Assembly (NCBI GenBank): GCA_035578175.1
Contig: JAQMRL010000003.1
Span: 59,070,672 to 59,134,671, forward strand
Length of the DNA: 64,000 nt
Direction of reading: 5' to 3'
DNA from: Catonia carolina
Lineage: Eukaryota > Arthropoda > Insecta > Hemiptera > Achilidae
Made by a program: the position numbers and the translations under genes. The notes beneath the pieces are model-generated. The model saw nothing but the letters and a program-made list of their open reading frames with translations, ran no database searches and was not told where the DNA came from. Shown here piece after piece: positions 24,190 to 35,451 of the stretch; positions within the stretch are counted from its first letter, which is position 1; each line of letters starts with the position of its first letter.

Positions 24190-24815
24190 AGCATTTGTAA
24201 TGGCGTTTTAACCAATATTGCAATATTTGCAACGGCGCTCTTAATCCAACATTTTTCGTTTGTTAAGTTCCGGCAAAGCTAGATGGCGGAAACTTAGTAA
24301 AGATATTACTTATTAATTCAACTACAAAAAGTACCCCTTAACCACTTTCAAAATATACTTTTATGGGAACGAAAATGGTGTTCAACACTTAAACCAATAT
24401 ATGTTGTTTAATAAGTTCCAGACGTTGTACCCCTAAAATATTAAAAAGGGTGTCCTACCCTTAAACCAATATTTTTTAATTTACTAAGTTTCTGATAAGT
24501 TAGATAGTTGAAATTCGATGGATATGTTACGTAGAGTGACGCTAACTAAACAAATACACCTCAATAATTTCAAAAATTTACGAGAAGAGGTTAAAAAGGG
24601 TATTCAACCCATAAATTGATATTTTAAGTTAACTCAGTTACAGGCAAGTTAGATATCTGAAACTCGGTGTAGGTTTTACCTACAGTGCACGTGAAAATTT
24701 ACCCCTTAACGATTGCAAAAACATAAGTGGTTGAAAACAGTGTTCAATACTTAAACCAATATTTTTTGTTACTTAAGTTCCGGACGAGATGGATGGCTGA
24801 AATTCGGTGGAGGTA
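24190..24815. repeat. Degenerate tandem array (units ~140-180 bp)
   Basis: The phrase CTTAAACCAATATTTTTT recurs near 24212, 24392, 24465, 24617 (weak) and 24754, each followed by a TTAAGTTCCGGACAAG-like and a TGGCTGAAATTCGGTGGA-like phrase and preceded by ACCCCTTAACNA. Units are clearly related but differ by many substitutions and indels, so the array is old. Confidence 0.7.
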
Positions 24816-24834
24816 TCAAAATATATAAATATAT

Positions 24835-25810
24835 TGTAACAAGATCGAAGGAAAGACGAGATTGTTCACGAAGGTTCCAGAATTTAATTCATAAAAATAA
24901 TTAAGGGATAATAAAAATAACAATACACAATAAGATCAGTTTTGTAAATGACAGTTGTAACCATAAAAGTGTGTCTATTCATAAGGGTTGTAAAGTCCCA
25001 GTCCCTTTGAAGTCCCAGTCCCAATCCCGCAAGAGCCAGAATCCTATTTCCTAATTTTAAACTATAAAATTCCCCCTAAATTTCATGAGGTTGCAATTAT
25101 TCGGTAAAATTGTTCCCCGAGCGACCAGGTGTTCCTTAACACGATGTCGCCATCATAGGGCTTCTCAGCCCTCTCAACCAGGATTCAGGATTCAAGGGTT
25201 GTAATAACTATCATAAAGTTTAGGTATTGTGTACAGCTATTATGAGGGAGGCAGGTTGTTTACGTTTTCTATTTACAAAAGACCTTTTGTTGACCTATTT
25301 ACAACGGATTTTTCTAGCATTCATTAATAAAGAGTTATTTTTGTACTTTATGATTTCTCTACTTTGTTCTGGAACGATCTTTGTGAATGATTATAAAAGG
25401 AGACCCTCGAGCGCGGTCCAGTCAGTAATCGTTTGATCTTCGACGAATGTCTATGGGACGTAGGCAGGCGCGTACAAAGCATTGTGTCAGTAAACGATTG
25501 TAACACTGTCTTTGTGTGTGTATTGAGTAAAGTCTTTTTGTGAGTGTATTGTAAAGTTAAGATCAGTCTTTGTGAATTCAGTTTCTGTGTTTTGTATGTT
25601 GTGTAATGTGTAAAAGTGATTGTAAGTTATTTATTGTTTATTAGCTATATTAAGTGAATTATTAAACCATTTATTGTACTATTTAATTATAATTAGTTTA
25701 ATTATTTATTTTGTAATCTTTTAGTCTAATAAATATTTGTAATTTGTAAACTTTAGTGTATTAATTATTTAATAACCTAGATCCCGAAACGGACCTTAGC
25801 AATAAGTGTC

Positions 25811-25813
<3 letters not shown>
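24835..25813 (+). mobile_element. Probable solo LTR, ~979 bp
   Basis: Starts TGTAACAAGATCG and ends TAAGTGTCACA, giving TG...CA ends, with ATAT on both sides (24831-24834 and 25814-25817). That duplication is weak because it lies in AT repeats. The interior has a TATA box and initiator (25391-25426), a GT-rich leader, and AATAAATA poly(A)-type signals near 25729. The last ~110 bases are shared with 12620 and 47743. No internal region accompanies it, so recombination to a solo LTR is inferred. Confidence 0.6.
25391..25426 (+). promoter_or_regulatory. Core promoter of the solo LTR
   Basis: TTATAAAAGG at about 25391-25400, followed ~25 bases downstream by GTCCAGTCAGT, which contains the arthropod initiator TCAGT. 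Spacing fits a TATA/Inr pair. Confidence 0.6.
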
Positions 25814-25854
<41 letters not shown>

Positions 25855-25907
25855 CTATATATATATATATATAAATAAATAAATAAATAAATATATATAT
25901 ATATGTA
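25814..25907. repeat. (AT)n / (AAAT)n microsatellite
   Basis: Runs of AT and AAAT units between the solo LTR and the left arm of the hairpin. Encodes only meaningless Tyr-Ile frames. Confidence 0.9.
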
Positions 25908-26588
25908 TGTGTTGTTGTTTAGGTCAACAGCCAAAAGGCTGGTTTGAACCTCTAGAGGTTTTACTAAGTAAAACGAGGAGTGAGGTGGTTTACAATTGCC
26001 TTCCTCACTAAGTGGAAAAGTGTGCTTATCAGCATGCCGGGCCCTCTGAAAAGCACATATTTTCCACTCTGCAAATAACACTTTCACTTCATTCACCACA
26101 GGGTCTGGCTGTACAATGAAATTCATTACTTTCAGAGAAGATAACTCTGATTAGTGTCTTTTACACCTCTACCTCTTCTGTTCTTTAATGATTCAGTCAT
26201 TTAATTGGCTGACCATGTGATAAGAAACAGTACTATTTATTTTTGCAGGGCTAAAATAAATAGTTCTGTTTCTTATCACATGGTCAGCCAATTAAATGAC
26301 TGAATCATTAAAGAACAGAAGAGGTAGAAGTGTAAAAGACACTAATCAGAGTTATCTTCTCTGAAAGTAATGAATTTCATTGTACAGCCAGACCCTGTGG
26401 TGAATGAAGTGAAAGTGTTATTTGCAGAGTGGAAAATATGTGCTTTTCAGAGGGCCCGGCATGCTGATAAGCACACTTTTCCACTTAGTGAGGAAGGCAA
26501 TTGTAAACCACCTCACTCCTCGTTTTACTTAGTAAAACCTCTAGAGGTTCAAACCAGCCTTTTGGCTGTTGACCTAAACAACAACACA
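25908..26588. repeat. Near-perfect hairpin, two ~336-bp inverted arms
   Basis: Left arm 25908-26243, right arm about 26253-26588, loop of roughly 9 bases around GCAGGGC. The arms match over their whole length, with only a few mismatches seen (one near 26168/26328). Both arms carry the same 78-codon frame, on opposite strands, reading from MNFIVQPDP into the flanking AT repeat. Each arm equals one copy of a dispersed repeat also seen singly at 55863-56048 and 58350-58676. The arrangement is a head-to-head dimer with (AT)n at both outer ends. Confidence 0.92.
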
Positions 26589-26635
26589 TATATATATATT
26601 TATTTATTTATTTATTTATTTATTTATGTGTGTGT
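26589..26635. repeat. (AT)n / (TTTA)n microsatellite
   Basis: Tail of the right arm: TATATATA then repeated TTTA units, mirroring the left side. Confidence 0.9.
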
Positions 26636-27842
26636 GTACGGGAAAATTAAAAAATTGGTTACTTGAATTTAAGTTAAATTTATTTTCACTGGAATTTATT
26701 TATTTTTTATACTTGATTACGTTCTACTAAATTATTAAAATGCATAACCACACTAGTTCTTAAAGAACAAAATTTAGAGAGAACATTAAATAACTATTAC
26801 TTAATGTAATGTAAGGTATTTATTAAATAGACATCATCTCTATTACATCCATTAACTAAATCAAAACCATTATTTAATTTAACGTTATTACAAAAACTGT
26901 AAGGTAACGTATAGCAGATTTAGAAAAGCGACGGGTTAAGAGTGAGTAAAATATATATATATATATACTATCTTAATACTTTCTACCCGTACCCGTACCA
27001 TAGTAAAAGTAAGTAGAGAACAAAATGCTATATAACGAAAGTTTGTTCACTTGTTCTTCTTTGTACGTGTTATTTATTCTACCTGCAACTATGAGCTATT
27101 ATATACCGGCTGTTTGAAGTTAAGCAGTAATTCTAGACTTACTTAATTTAACTAGCTTTAATTTGGTTAGCTCATTTCTAAGTACACAGATTTTCTTGAC
27201 TTTTGTCTGAATTACTACATATATTTGTTTAGAATTACGGTACCCTTATAACATAAACTTTTTTTTAAGTTTGTTATATTTATTTTCGTTTTACTTTTAA
27301 CTTATTACTGCATCATGTAGGCGTATATGAAATCTTCTAATTAACAGTACAGTAATATTTTAAATTTTAACAAAATTACAAATCATTGTGAGTTACGTAC
27401 ATTCATTTCTTTATGCGCTCTGATAACGAACTTCATTCATATTTCTTACAGAAAAAACTGGCGTGGAACACTCACTACATAGTTTTATCTTAAAGCAAAT
27501 AATAAAAATATAACTTATAATTAATCAAGTAAGCAAGTAATTAATTAATTAATCAAGTAATTAATTAGTAAGCATAGTTTATATTTTTAATTATTTACAT
27601 TGGCAATATAAAGTTATGTGAGTGTTTCATACAGATTTTTTTTTACTCGAGAGGAATGACTAAAACACAACTGTGTAAGACTTTATTGTAAACAAATAAT
27701 TGTTATAAGACAATAATAATTGTTATGTGTAACTATTAATTTTTTATTATTTGTTATTTGAATGGTTTGTAGTCTGTTTTTAATTTATTGTGCTCCGCTC
27801 CCAAATGTACCTAAGCTTAATTGTTACAATATATATTTTTTT
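26636..27842. other. AT-rich interval, no gene seen
   Basis: Contains a short (AT)n at 26951-26966 and an AATTAATTAATCAAG-type imperfect repeat at about 27518-27570. No coding signal. Confidence 0.4.
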
Positions 27843-28025
27843 TTTTATTTAACTTGCATCAACTGCAATGGTCATTAGCGACGACGTTGGGGTGGAAATT
27901 TATGCAATGAAAGATGAAATGATTTTTTGTAACGTATGAAAATATGCCGTGCCTGAGTGGGATTCGAACCCAGGACCAGATGATGAGAGGCGAGCACGTT
28001 ACTAACTGCGCCAATGCGGCCGGCG
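27843..28025 (-). mobile_element. tRNA-derived SINE (family 1)
   Basis: The best-preserved head: on the minus strand GGCCGCATTGGCGCAGTTAG (box A region), box B GGGTTCGAATCCC, then GGCACGGCATATTTTC and a tail ending in GCAAGTTAAATAAA. More than 85% similar by eye to 7165-7356. Confidence 0.8.
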
Positions 28026-29138
28026 GTTACAATATTTATAAATAACATTTTTGCTATTATACAGAAATAAATATCGTATATTATGTAAACACGAGTAGAC
28101 TTTGTTTAAAACTAATGACGCAACAGAAAACTTTTCATTGTCAATCAGACAAATTTTTATTGTTAATACCAGAGTTGTATAAAAATTTCTGAAATCAACG
28201 TTTTCTTCACTTTTTATTTTTATTTACAACTGTGCAGTTTTTCACAACCAGCAAATATGAATATAATATGTATGCATTAAAAAATATGTAAACAAATAAT
28301 ATAATATATACATAATTATAAATGACGTTACACGTTGAAGGAGGACAGCACTCATTAGTTGGACTCCCGCAGTTAATTACTACAATTAGCCTTTTCACAA
28401 TTTAATCAGATTATTTAATTTATAATAGTAAGATTAATTATTTTGCATGTTTTATTAAGCGTTATTAAATTTGAACTGTATTGAATGAAGTTAACCCAAG
28501 TCTGTGCTCCACCTCCTGCTGAGCCGACGATATGGATGGCCTGGAAAATGTGAAGAACTTACTTCACGAATCAATGGTTTGGAATAGTCACGTCATTTTC
28601 ATTTAAAGCGTTGATAAATTTCGTACGTGTCATTAATAAATGGGATTTTTAGGTCCGAGTAAAGTGTGTGATTTGACACAAAAATGGAGCGTTAACTAGC
28701 GTACGAAGCAATTTTGATTGAAACCGTTAAAGTTTAGCTATGACTGATGGTTTTGATGAATCATAGATCTGACCACCGTACATCCACATTGGCTTAAGTG
28801 AAGTCTTAAATAACAGCAATTTTAGAGGAATCGGCAATTTTGATCGACGAGATAGAAGGTTGTATAGCTGAAATGAACTTATAGGAAAATAATCCTCTTC
28901 CTAAGAGATAAAAGACAGTTTAATTTACTTATGTTCTTAGACTGGATTCAACAAATTATTATCTGTATCACTAAGAATAGTAATTTGTTAGACAATAATT
29001 GTTCAAATTTATATTTACATATTAATTTAGCCTATTTGGTAATTTCAAAATATTATTGATTTAATTACAAATTGATAAAAATGATAACTTTATTATTTAT
29101 ATTGTATGAGTTCCACAAAAATTTGTGAGCTTTAGTCA
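28026..29138. other. AT-rich interval, no supported gene
   Basis: A GC-moderate block at 28480-28880 has no readable coding frame. The rest is AT-rich. Confidence 0.35.
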
Positions 29139-29298
29139 CCAGTAGAGTTGGTAACGTGCTCGCCTCTCATCATGCGGTCTTGGGTTCGAATCCCATACAG
29201 GCATGGCATATTTTCATACGTTACAAAAATCATTTCATCCTTCACCGTCTGCATTAGCAGTAATTGCAGAACAGTCGGACGTTAAACAACAAAAAAAT
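29139..29298 (+). mobile_element. tRNA-derived SINE (family 1), plus orientation
   Basis: AGAGTTGGTAACGTGCTCGC, box B GGGTTCGAATCCC, then GGCATGGCATATTTTC and the 3' end GGACGTTAAACAACAAAAAAA with an A-run. The intact 3' end of the family is clearest here. The first bases of the head are missing. Confidence 0.8.
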
Positions 29299-31334
29299 TA
29301 TTGCCAGTAGACAGTATTTTACCTGTTTTCCTGTAAATTACAAAACCGATTTCATTTGATTTTTGATTTTAAGAATATAGTTTGCTATTTAATATATTGT
29401 CCTTTAATTTAATTTAATTATCGTTTTCCATAAAACAATTTTATTGTTTTATCAGTTTTATTTTCAATACGTACCAAATTGCAATTTATATAACAACTAT
29501 ATGAAAATTTTGTACTACTAACAAGTTAAAGTAACTTAGTTTCAATACAAAATAAAACGAAATTATTTTAGATTGTCCTGTTTATATTAGAGTTAAAAAT
29601 ATAATAGCGTACAGTGAGAACATAGTCGAATATTGCCGTTGAAAATAAAGTTTATCGGGGTTTTAATGGTGCTGAAATTGGTAGGTAAAATACAGTTGGA
29701 GACCCAAAAATACCCGGAAGCTGCACATTCAGTACGTATAGAAATGTTTTGGATAGGGGCAGGAGTACTTTATAGCAATACGCAATTTCCATTTGACTCC
29801 CATTCCAAACCTTTACGTCACACGGACCGTCCGTGGCCTCTCCAACCTAAACCCTTCCCCGTTGCTTAACAACCACTCCACTCTTCTGCCCTGATTCACT
29901 CACTCTAGTATTGCGACAGCTCCTGGCCGACATTGGCCGACCATCCACCTCACACCCAACAGACCTACCTCCTTTCGCTGCTGTCTCTGCCACCATCATA
30001 CAGCCAAATTATTGCTTGCCAGACTTCCCGCCAAATTACTGCCGCGAATTAATTTACATCTGCTTGTGACTACTACTTATTCTAACCTCATGAACTTTAT
30101 GTAGTACTTGCTGTGTTATAACTCGTCAAAACTTTAAAACGAGGTTAAATAATCAAGGCTTCATTAATATTTGAATATATATACCATACACACATACTAC
30201 GGATCCACTTTTAACTAAATTACTAAAATATTAGTTTATGAAATAAATTTTCTAAAAATAATTTTTAGAAATTCATATTAAAATGTGAATGTATTTTTAT
30301 ACCTTAACAAAACTGATAAATGTTGGTAGATTTAGTAACAAAGTGGAACGATGTACTAATATTTCTTAAGACCCTCCTCCGGGAGTCAAACCCAGAACTA
30401 CAGCTTCTCTACGGTATCAGAACAAATAAATCACGAAGTTAGTAAAAGATAATTTCACAACAACTTTATTATTACAAGTAAACATTTTTTTGGATCACAA
30501 TAACAATTTAAAATTTTTATACTGAAGATTTAAGAAAAACACAAAGCAAGCAAATAAACATTTTTATGAGTTTAATAATATATTATAACCATTTTTTTTT
30601 GTAAAAATATAAATTTTCTACTTATATTTGTAACAATGGTAAGAATGGACCACTAACCAATGAAAAGGGTGTAGGCATGTATAAAATAATGTAGTAATGA
30701 GTATCGTAACAAATTTTAAGTTGGTACGACTAGCCATAATTTTCAAGTAAGATATAATTAGCACCATAAAGCACTGAAATATGACTGTATTACATCAATT
30801 TATACGAATCTTTTAAAAGGGAGAAATTTAAGTTCGGTTAGATAGACAATCATTTCAGTACATTATTGAACAGTGTAATAGACAAAATATAAATGAGATT
30901 GAAAAATATGAGATGTTCCATACCTATATATTTATATATAGTTATTTAAAGGAGCAAAAGCAGGACATTTTAAATGAATAAATAAAATTTAATAAGGCTA
31001 TATGAAAAAGTCATATAAAAAATTATAAACAAGATAGAATAGAATAACTGGACAGTTTTATATAGATGACTGAAGATGTAACATCTTTTGTAGGTTTTAA
31101 AAATATTCTAAAGTTTCACATGATATTTGTTATATAGACTTTTCTTATAATGAGATATCTACTGAAACAGGTTTAAGTAGATAAAAGTATAAAGACAGCT
31201 GAAAAGGTAAGTTAAATTTATATTACATAAAATCATAAATATAATTGGTTTCAAGCTGCAGGATGTAGGTGTTATGAAGTGTTTTTCAATTTGAAACGTA
31301 ATTAACTTAATGAATTTTTAAAAATTTGGATAGG
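29299..31334. other. AT-rich interval with a GC-rich patch at 29780-30060
   Basis: The patch is C-rich on the plus strand (CCTCTCCAACC, CCTCCTTTCGC) and includes the small palindrome CACGGAC-C-GTCCGTG near 29822. A 78-codon frame (29633-29869) runs into it without a recognised domain. The rest is AT-rich. Confidence 0.35.
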
Positions 31335-31610
31335 ACAGGAACTAACCGCGTTTTTCTATAGTAAATTTTCCGAACGACTAGATTAAAAGCCTAACTACCT
31401 TCTTACTACTAGGAACTTCCCAACTCTACGACGTCTATGAGAAAATGGAGCAGAGACCGCTTGATCTGAGTATCGGACAACACTCATAGTTCTAAACGGA
31501 GAATATACCATTGGTTATATTTTACCCTGAAAATGAAATTTCCCACCACCCATTAAATTAAATATCATATACGGAAATTTTAAAGCCAGTGTACAGTGCC
31601 GTAACAAAAC
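31335..31610 (+). pseudogene. LINE 3' remnant (same family as 32265-32880)
   Basis: GGAACTAACCGCGTTTTTCTATAGTA...GAACGACTAGAT parallels GGAGCTAACCGCGTTGTTGTATAGTA...GAAAGACTAGAT at 32617. Similarity continues through AGGAACTTCCCAACT, GAAAATGGAGYAGAGAC and the end CAGTGTACAGTGCCGTAA. Only the C-terminal tail and 3' region are present. Confidence 0.6.
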
Positions 31611-32264
31611 CACATTCAAAGCGGATATGGAGTTTGGTATGCGACCTACTGACGGAATTTTTAAAAACTTTTTTAATGGTTAATATTTTGTTTTTTGACG
31701 TAAATAACGATGTAGTAATCAATATTTCAAAAAAAAAATTAATATTTGGTGGTTTTTTGAACTGGATGTAATATTACCTCCTCCGTAAGCGATATTGGAA
31801 TTGGGTATGGAACCACGCAATGCACGTCCGAATTCAATCAAACTTACTGAGGACGAGACATTTTCCCTTGTACAAAAATGCACTGAAGTTATAATTTAGT
31901 TCTGAAAGATCAATTGTTCTTCAAAATTTTACAACATTTATGAAATAATAATTATCAGAAGGTGTTCGACATAATTTATGTGACCTCCTTTAAAGTGACC
32001 TATTTATTTTTGCAGTATTTGTTTACAGAACAAGAAATAAATTAGAAACTGATCTCTCTTTTAACTACATGTGTAATATATTTGTATTTATAAAATAATA
32101 CAATGATTTTATTAATTATTAATAAGTGCTTAATAATTAGTTAATATTTTAATATAATAGGCCAATAGTATAAACGTAAAATAGTTTTAATAGTATAAAA
32201 TTAAAATAAACATAAAAATATAGTTAAATACAACGTTGTACTACATTACTACTACTTACGTTAA
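31611..32264. other. AT-rich interval, no gene seen
   Basis: AT-rich; short plus frame 31589-31771 overlaps the LINE remnant edge and is not supported. Confidence 0.4.
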
Positions 32265-32880
32265 AAATATTTACACACGCCAGGGTGGTGCGATATCTTG
32301 GCTTATGGCTTGACAGGCGACTAACTTGGAAGCACCATCTGCGTACGAAACGTTTAGAACTTAACCGCCGCCAGAAATTACTCTTCTGCTTAATTAACCC
32401 TCGATCAAGATTGAACCTCCGCTCTAAGATTTTAATATACAAATACCTATTAAGACCAATCTAGACTCATGGTGTCCAGCTCTTTGGAATAGTGGCAGAG
32501 AGTAATTTAAAGCCAATCCAGGCCTTTCAATCAACATTTTTAACACTTGCTTCTGGCACTCCTTTTTATGTAAGCAATAAAACCCTCCATGACATTTCGA
32601 AATTCCTACAGTAAAGGAGCTAACCGCGTTGTTGTATAGTACATTTCACGAAAGACTAGATGATTATTCAAACCAACTAACCCGTGATCTAGCTACAAGG
32701 AACTTCCCAACTGTGGGTCGTTTAAAGGGAAAATGGAGTAGAGACTTCTTGGTCGGAATAACGGACAATACGCAAAGTTTTGAATGGAAAATGTATCACT
32801 GGGTACCTCTTCTCCTTAACATGAAATTCCTTACTGCAATTTAAATATCAAATACGGAAGTTGTGCAACTCAATGTACAG
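32265..32880 (+). pseudogene. Jockey/R1-like LINE RT C-terminal remnant
   Basis: Plus strand reads VRYLGLWLDRRLTWKHHLRTK, the thumb-region signature (YLG.xLDxxLTW) found in non-LTR RTs. It continues with LFCLINPRSRLNLRSKILIYK, LLRPI, a stop, THGVQLFG, and FQSTFLTLASGTPFYVSN. After a frame change the tail includes FHERLDDYSNQLTRDL. Stops and frameshifts show it is dead. The same motifs in intact form are seen in the LINE ORF2 at 50900-53593, but the sequences are clearly a different family. Confidence 0.75.
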
Positions 32881-34460
32881 TACGGTAATAAAAATTAAAG
32901 ACAAAAAAAAAGTTTTTACGTACACAGAACAGCACAAAAATCGTGGGGAAACTGTTGAATAACAATAACTGAATGAACTAAATTCTGTAAATATCACGCT
33001 TTGTATGCAAGCATAAAATTATCTTTACCAACATTAATAGTGGGAGAACTTCCTAGATGATTTATTTTTTTGGTTTTTACAAAAAGAGGGATGGTAGACT
33101 TCGAGATATAACACGAACTTTGGAGCTTTAGGGTTGACCTTCAATAACTCGCATCTGCAAACGGAAAGATATATTCAACACTTCGAATTTTTTTGTGTCA
33201 CAAAAATATAAAAATGATAGGAATATAATTTAACTTATAAACGGACTGGTTGAACAGCAAGCTATCGAAGGAATTAATGAGGTGATATTACCTCGCCCGT
33301 CACTCGTATTCGCTAAGATGAGGTAATAAAATTACTTCCTTCGCACAGAACGTGTTAAGTAACAAAAAACATTTAGTCTCCAACAAAAGGTTTTGAAAAA
33401 TGCAAATGAAAAAACAATACGCCTAAAATAATAATCATGCATAAATTTAAATTTTTAGCTAAAATAATATTAATTATTTATGTTTAATTAATTTTCAATA
33501 TATTGATTCCTTTAAATGACCTTTATTTATGTTTATTACAGTTTTGATAATTTAACTTTATGAGTATCATCATAAATATTAGCTTAAAATAGTACTTACA
33601 ATGTAATGTAATTTTGCATTATAACTTATCGTTCCATTTTAACAATTGCTGCTGTTAATTTTATTCGAATAACAATAAATATTCAACATTTATTTATGCA
33701 ACGGACGATACCTTAACACTTATGAGTTAGAAGTTATTGGGTATCTGTGTTTATAATAGGACCTGCGAGTGGTAATGAATCAATTGTTTTATAGCCTATA
33801 TACTATATCGAAACTTTCGATTACGATAATAATCTAAATTGTAGGCGAAATAACATTAGTTTGTTTTAATGGAACTTGTATTAACTACCAAAACTAGTAG
33901 TATTCTCTCTCAGACTTCACTCTATCTTACTCTGTTTCACTCACCCATCCTCTTTCGTTCAATATTCCCTCTCTTTCTACTGCATAATGAAAATACACAG
34001 TGGTTTAAATTATGTACGTTAATATGGTAGTTAACATTGCAAATGTGCTGTGTTTTGTAACATAGTTGCACAGTTCCATGTTAACTACTTCTGTTATTAA
34101 TCAAACAAACTGTATGAAATATCTACTGTAATGAATGTTAGCTGTAATATTTTAGCAAATTAGAATTAGGTACAGCTAGCTAGCAGATTCACTTTAAAAG
34201 CAAAGCGTCTCTAATATAAAGAACATACATATTATATATTTATCTGTGTAAATCCACAGTTTGTTAGCATAGCATATGACAAACACATACTTTAAACAGT
34301 AAGAGCAAGAATATTACATACACTAAAGTAAGTAAAACTAAGTTATAAATTTCTTGACAAATTCATTTAAATTATGATTTATACTAGTTTGTTGTATTAA
34401 AACTCATATTACTACATGTATATACTAGGTGTATTGCATGTTTGTTATTTGCATATCTGT
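32881..34460. other. AT-rich interval, no gene seen
   Basis: Includes a C/T-rich stretch at about 33905-33985 and an imperfect inverted pair around 33270-33350 (GAGGTGATATTACCTC...GAGGTAATAAAATTAC). No coding signal. The last four bases, CTGT, are the left target duplication of the next element. Confidence 0.4.
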
Positions 34461-34999
34461 TGTGGTGTACTAAATACTCCACATACGTTGAATACTGAAT
34501 TTGCTGTGAATAAAAGTAAACTCAATTATCTTGTATGAATTATATTTAATGATTTATCATATTTTTTCAGCATGTACGTTACATCAAATGTTTTATTATA
34601 TTTTAAACTTTCACTGGTTTAATTTTGATATTTTTTAATGTTAATATGTCCCGTTCATTTCAAATTATACGTCGTTTTTAAATATACTTTCACTTTACAT
34701 CGTATCGTCTTTTTAAATTTATATTAACTTAAACTTTTTTTTTTTTACTGAGATTGTGGACCATCCATCCTGTTCGATGTCTGGAACCACAGTCACCATA
34801 TTCTTTTACAAAATTCATCATTTTTCTTCTTTAGTTTCCTAGCAACCAGTAAATAACTCTCTTTTCAATATTCTTTTTTCCTTAATATAAATTAAATAGT
34901 TTCAAAAAATGTTTACTTTCCAGTCAGCTGGAGTTTGTTTATATACTCAACTATAGCAAACATAAACAGACTTTACTGTAGCTGATTTGGTTCGTTACA
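34461..34999 (-). repeat. 3' LTR of the gypsy-like element
   Basis: 539 bp; matches 39013-39551 throughout by eye. In element orientation TGTAACGAACCAAATCAGC opens it and TACACCACA closes it. Confidence 0.9.
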
Positions 35000-35013
35000 A
35001 ATACCCCCCCATT
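35000..35013 (-). promoter_or_regulatory. Polypurine tract
   Basis: On the minus strand AAATGGGGGGGTAT directly abuts the 3' LTR, the position and composition expected for the plus-strand primer. Confidence 0.8.
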
Positions 35014-35271
35014 TAAATTTTGAAATCAAAGAAAAATTTAGCCCTTTACTAGAATTATATCTAAAATTTTGAATTTGATTGATAAATTTAAATGTACTAA
35101 TTATGGCCCAAATATTTTAAACTTATAGTGCTAGGTAACTTTACAACTTATTACTCAATCAACACTAATATAATTAAATATAACTTAACAAATTATATAA
35201 ACAAATCACTAACAAAATAACTACTTAACGAACAATATAGACAGCTCAATAGATTATAAACTATAAACATA

Positions 35272-35451
35272 AAGTAATTGAACATAACCCTATCAAACAT
35301 TAGAGTGTATAAACATTACTAATAAACATTATGTTTATCGGTTCTCAACTCAAAAAAAATATAAAATAAAACAAGTAATTGAACATAACCCTATCAAACA
35401 TTAGAGTGTATAAACATTACTAATAAATATTATGTTTATCGCTTCTCAACT
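35272..35451. repeat. Two 79-bp direct repeats, period 101
   Basis: 35272-35350 and 35373-35451 differ at two positions. They lie between the protease stop and the polypurine tract, in the place where pol would be in an autonomous element. Confidence 0.9.

Noticed and set aside
25809..26666. Two identical ~78-residue frames (MNFIVQPDP...) on opposite strands as genes
   Set aside because: They are the two arms of one inverted repeat, run into AT microsatellite, and the single copies at 55.9 and 58.4 kb have no matching open frame.
29633..29869. 78-codon plus-strand gene
   Set aside because: No domain, no clear start context, ends in the C-rich patch; likely chance.
32224..32442. Minus-strand 72-codon frame
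   Set aside because: Shadow of the plus-strand LINE RT remnant (VRYLGLWLDRRLTW).
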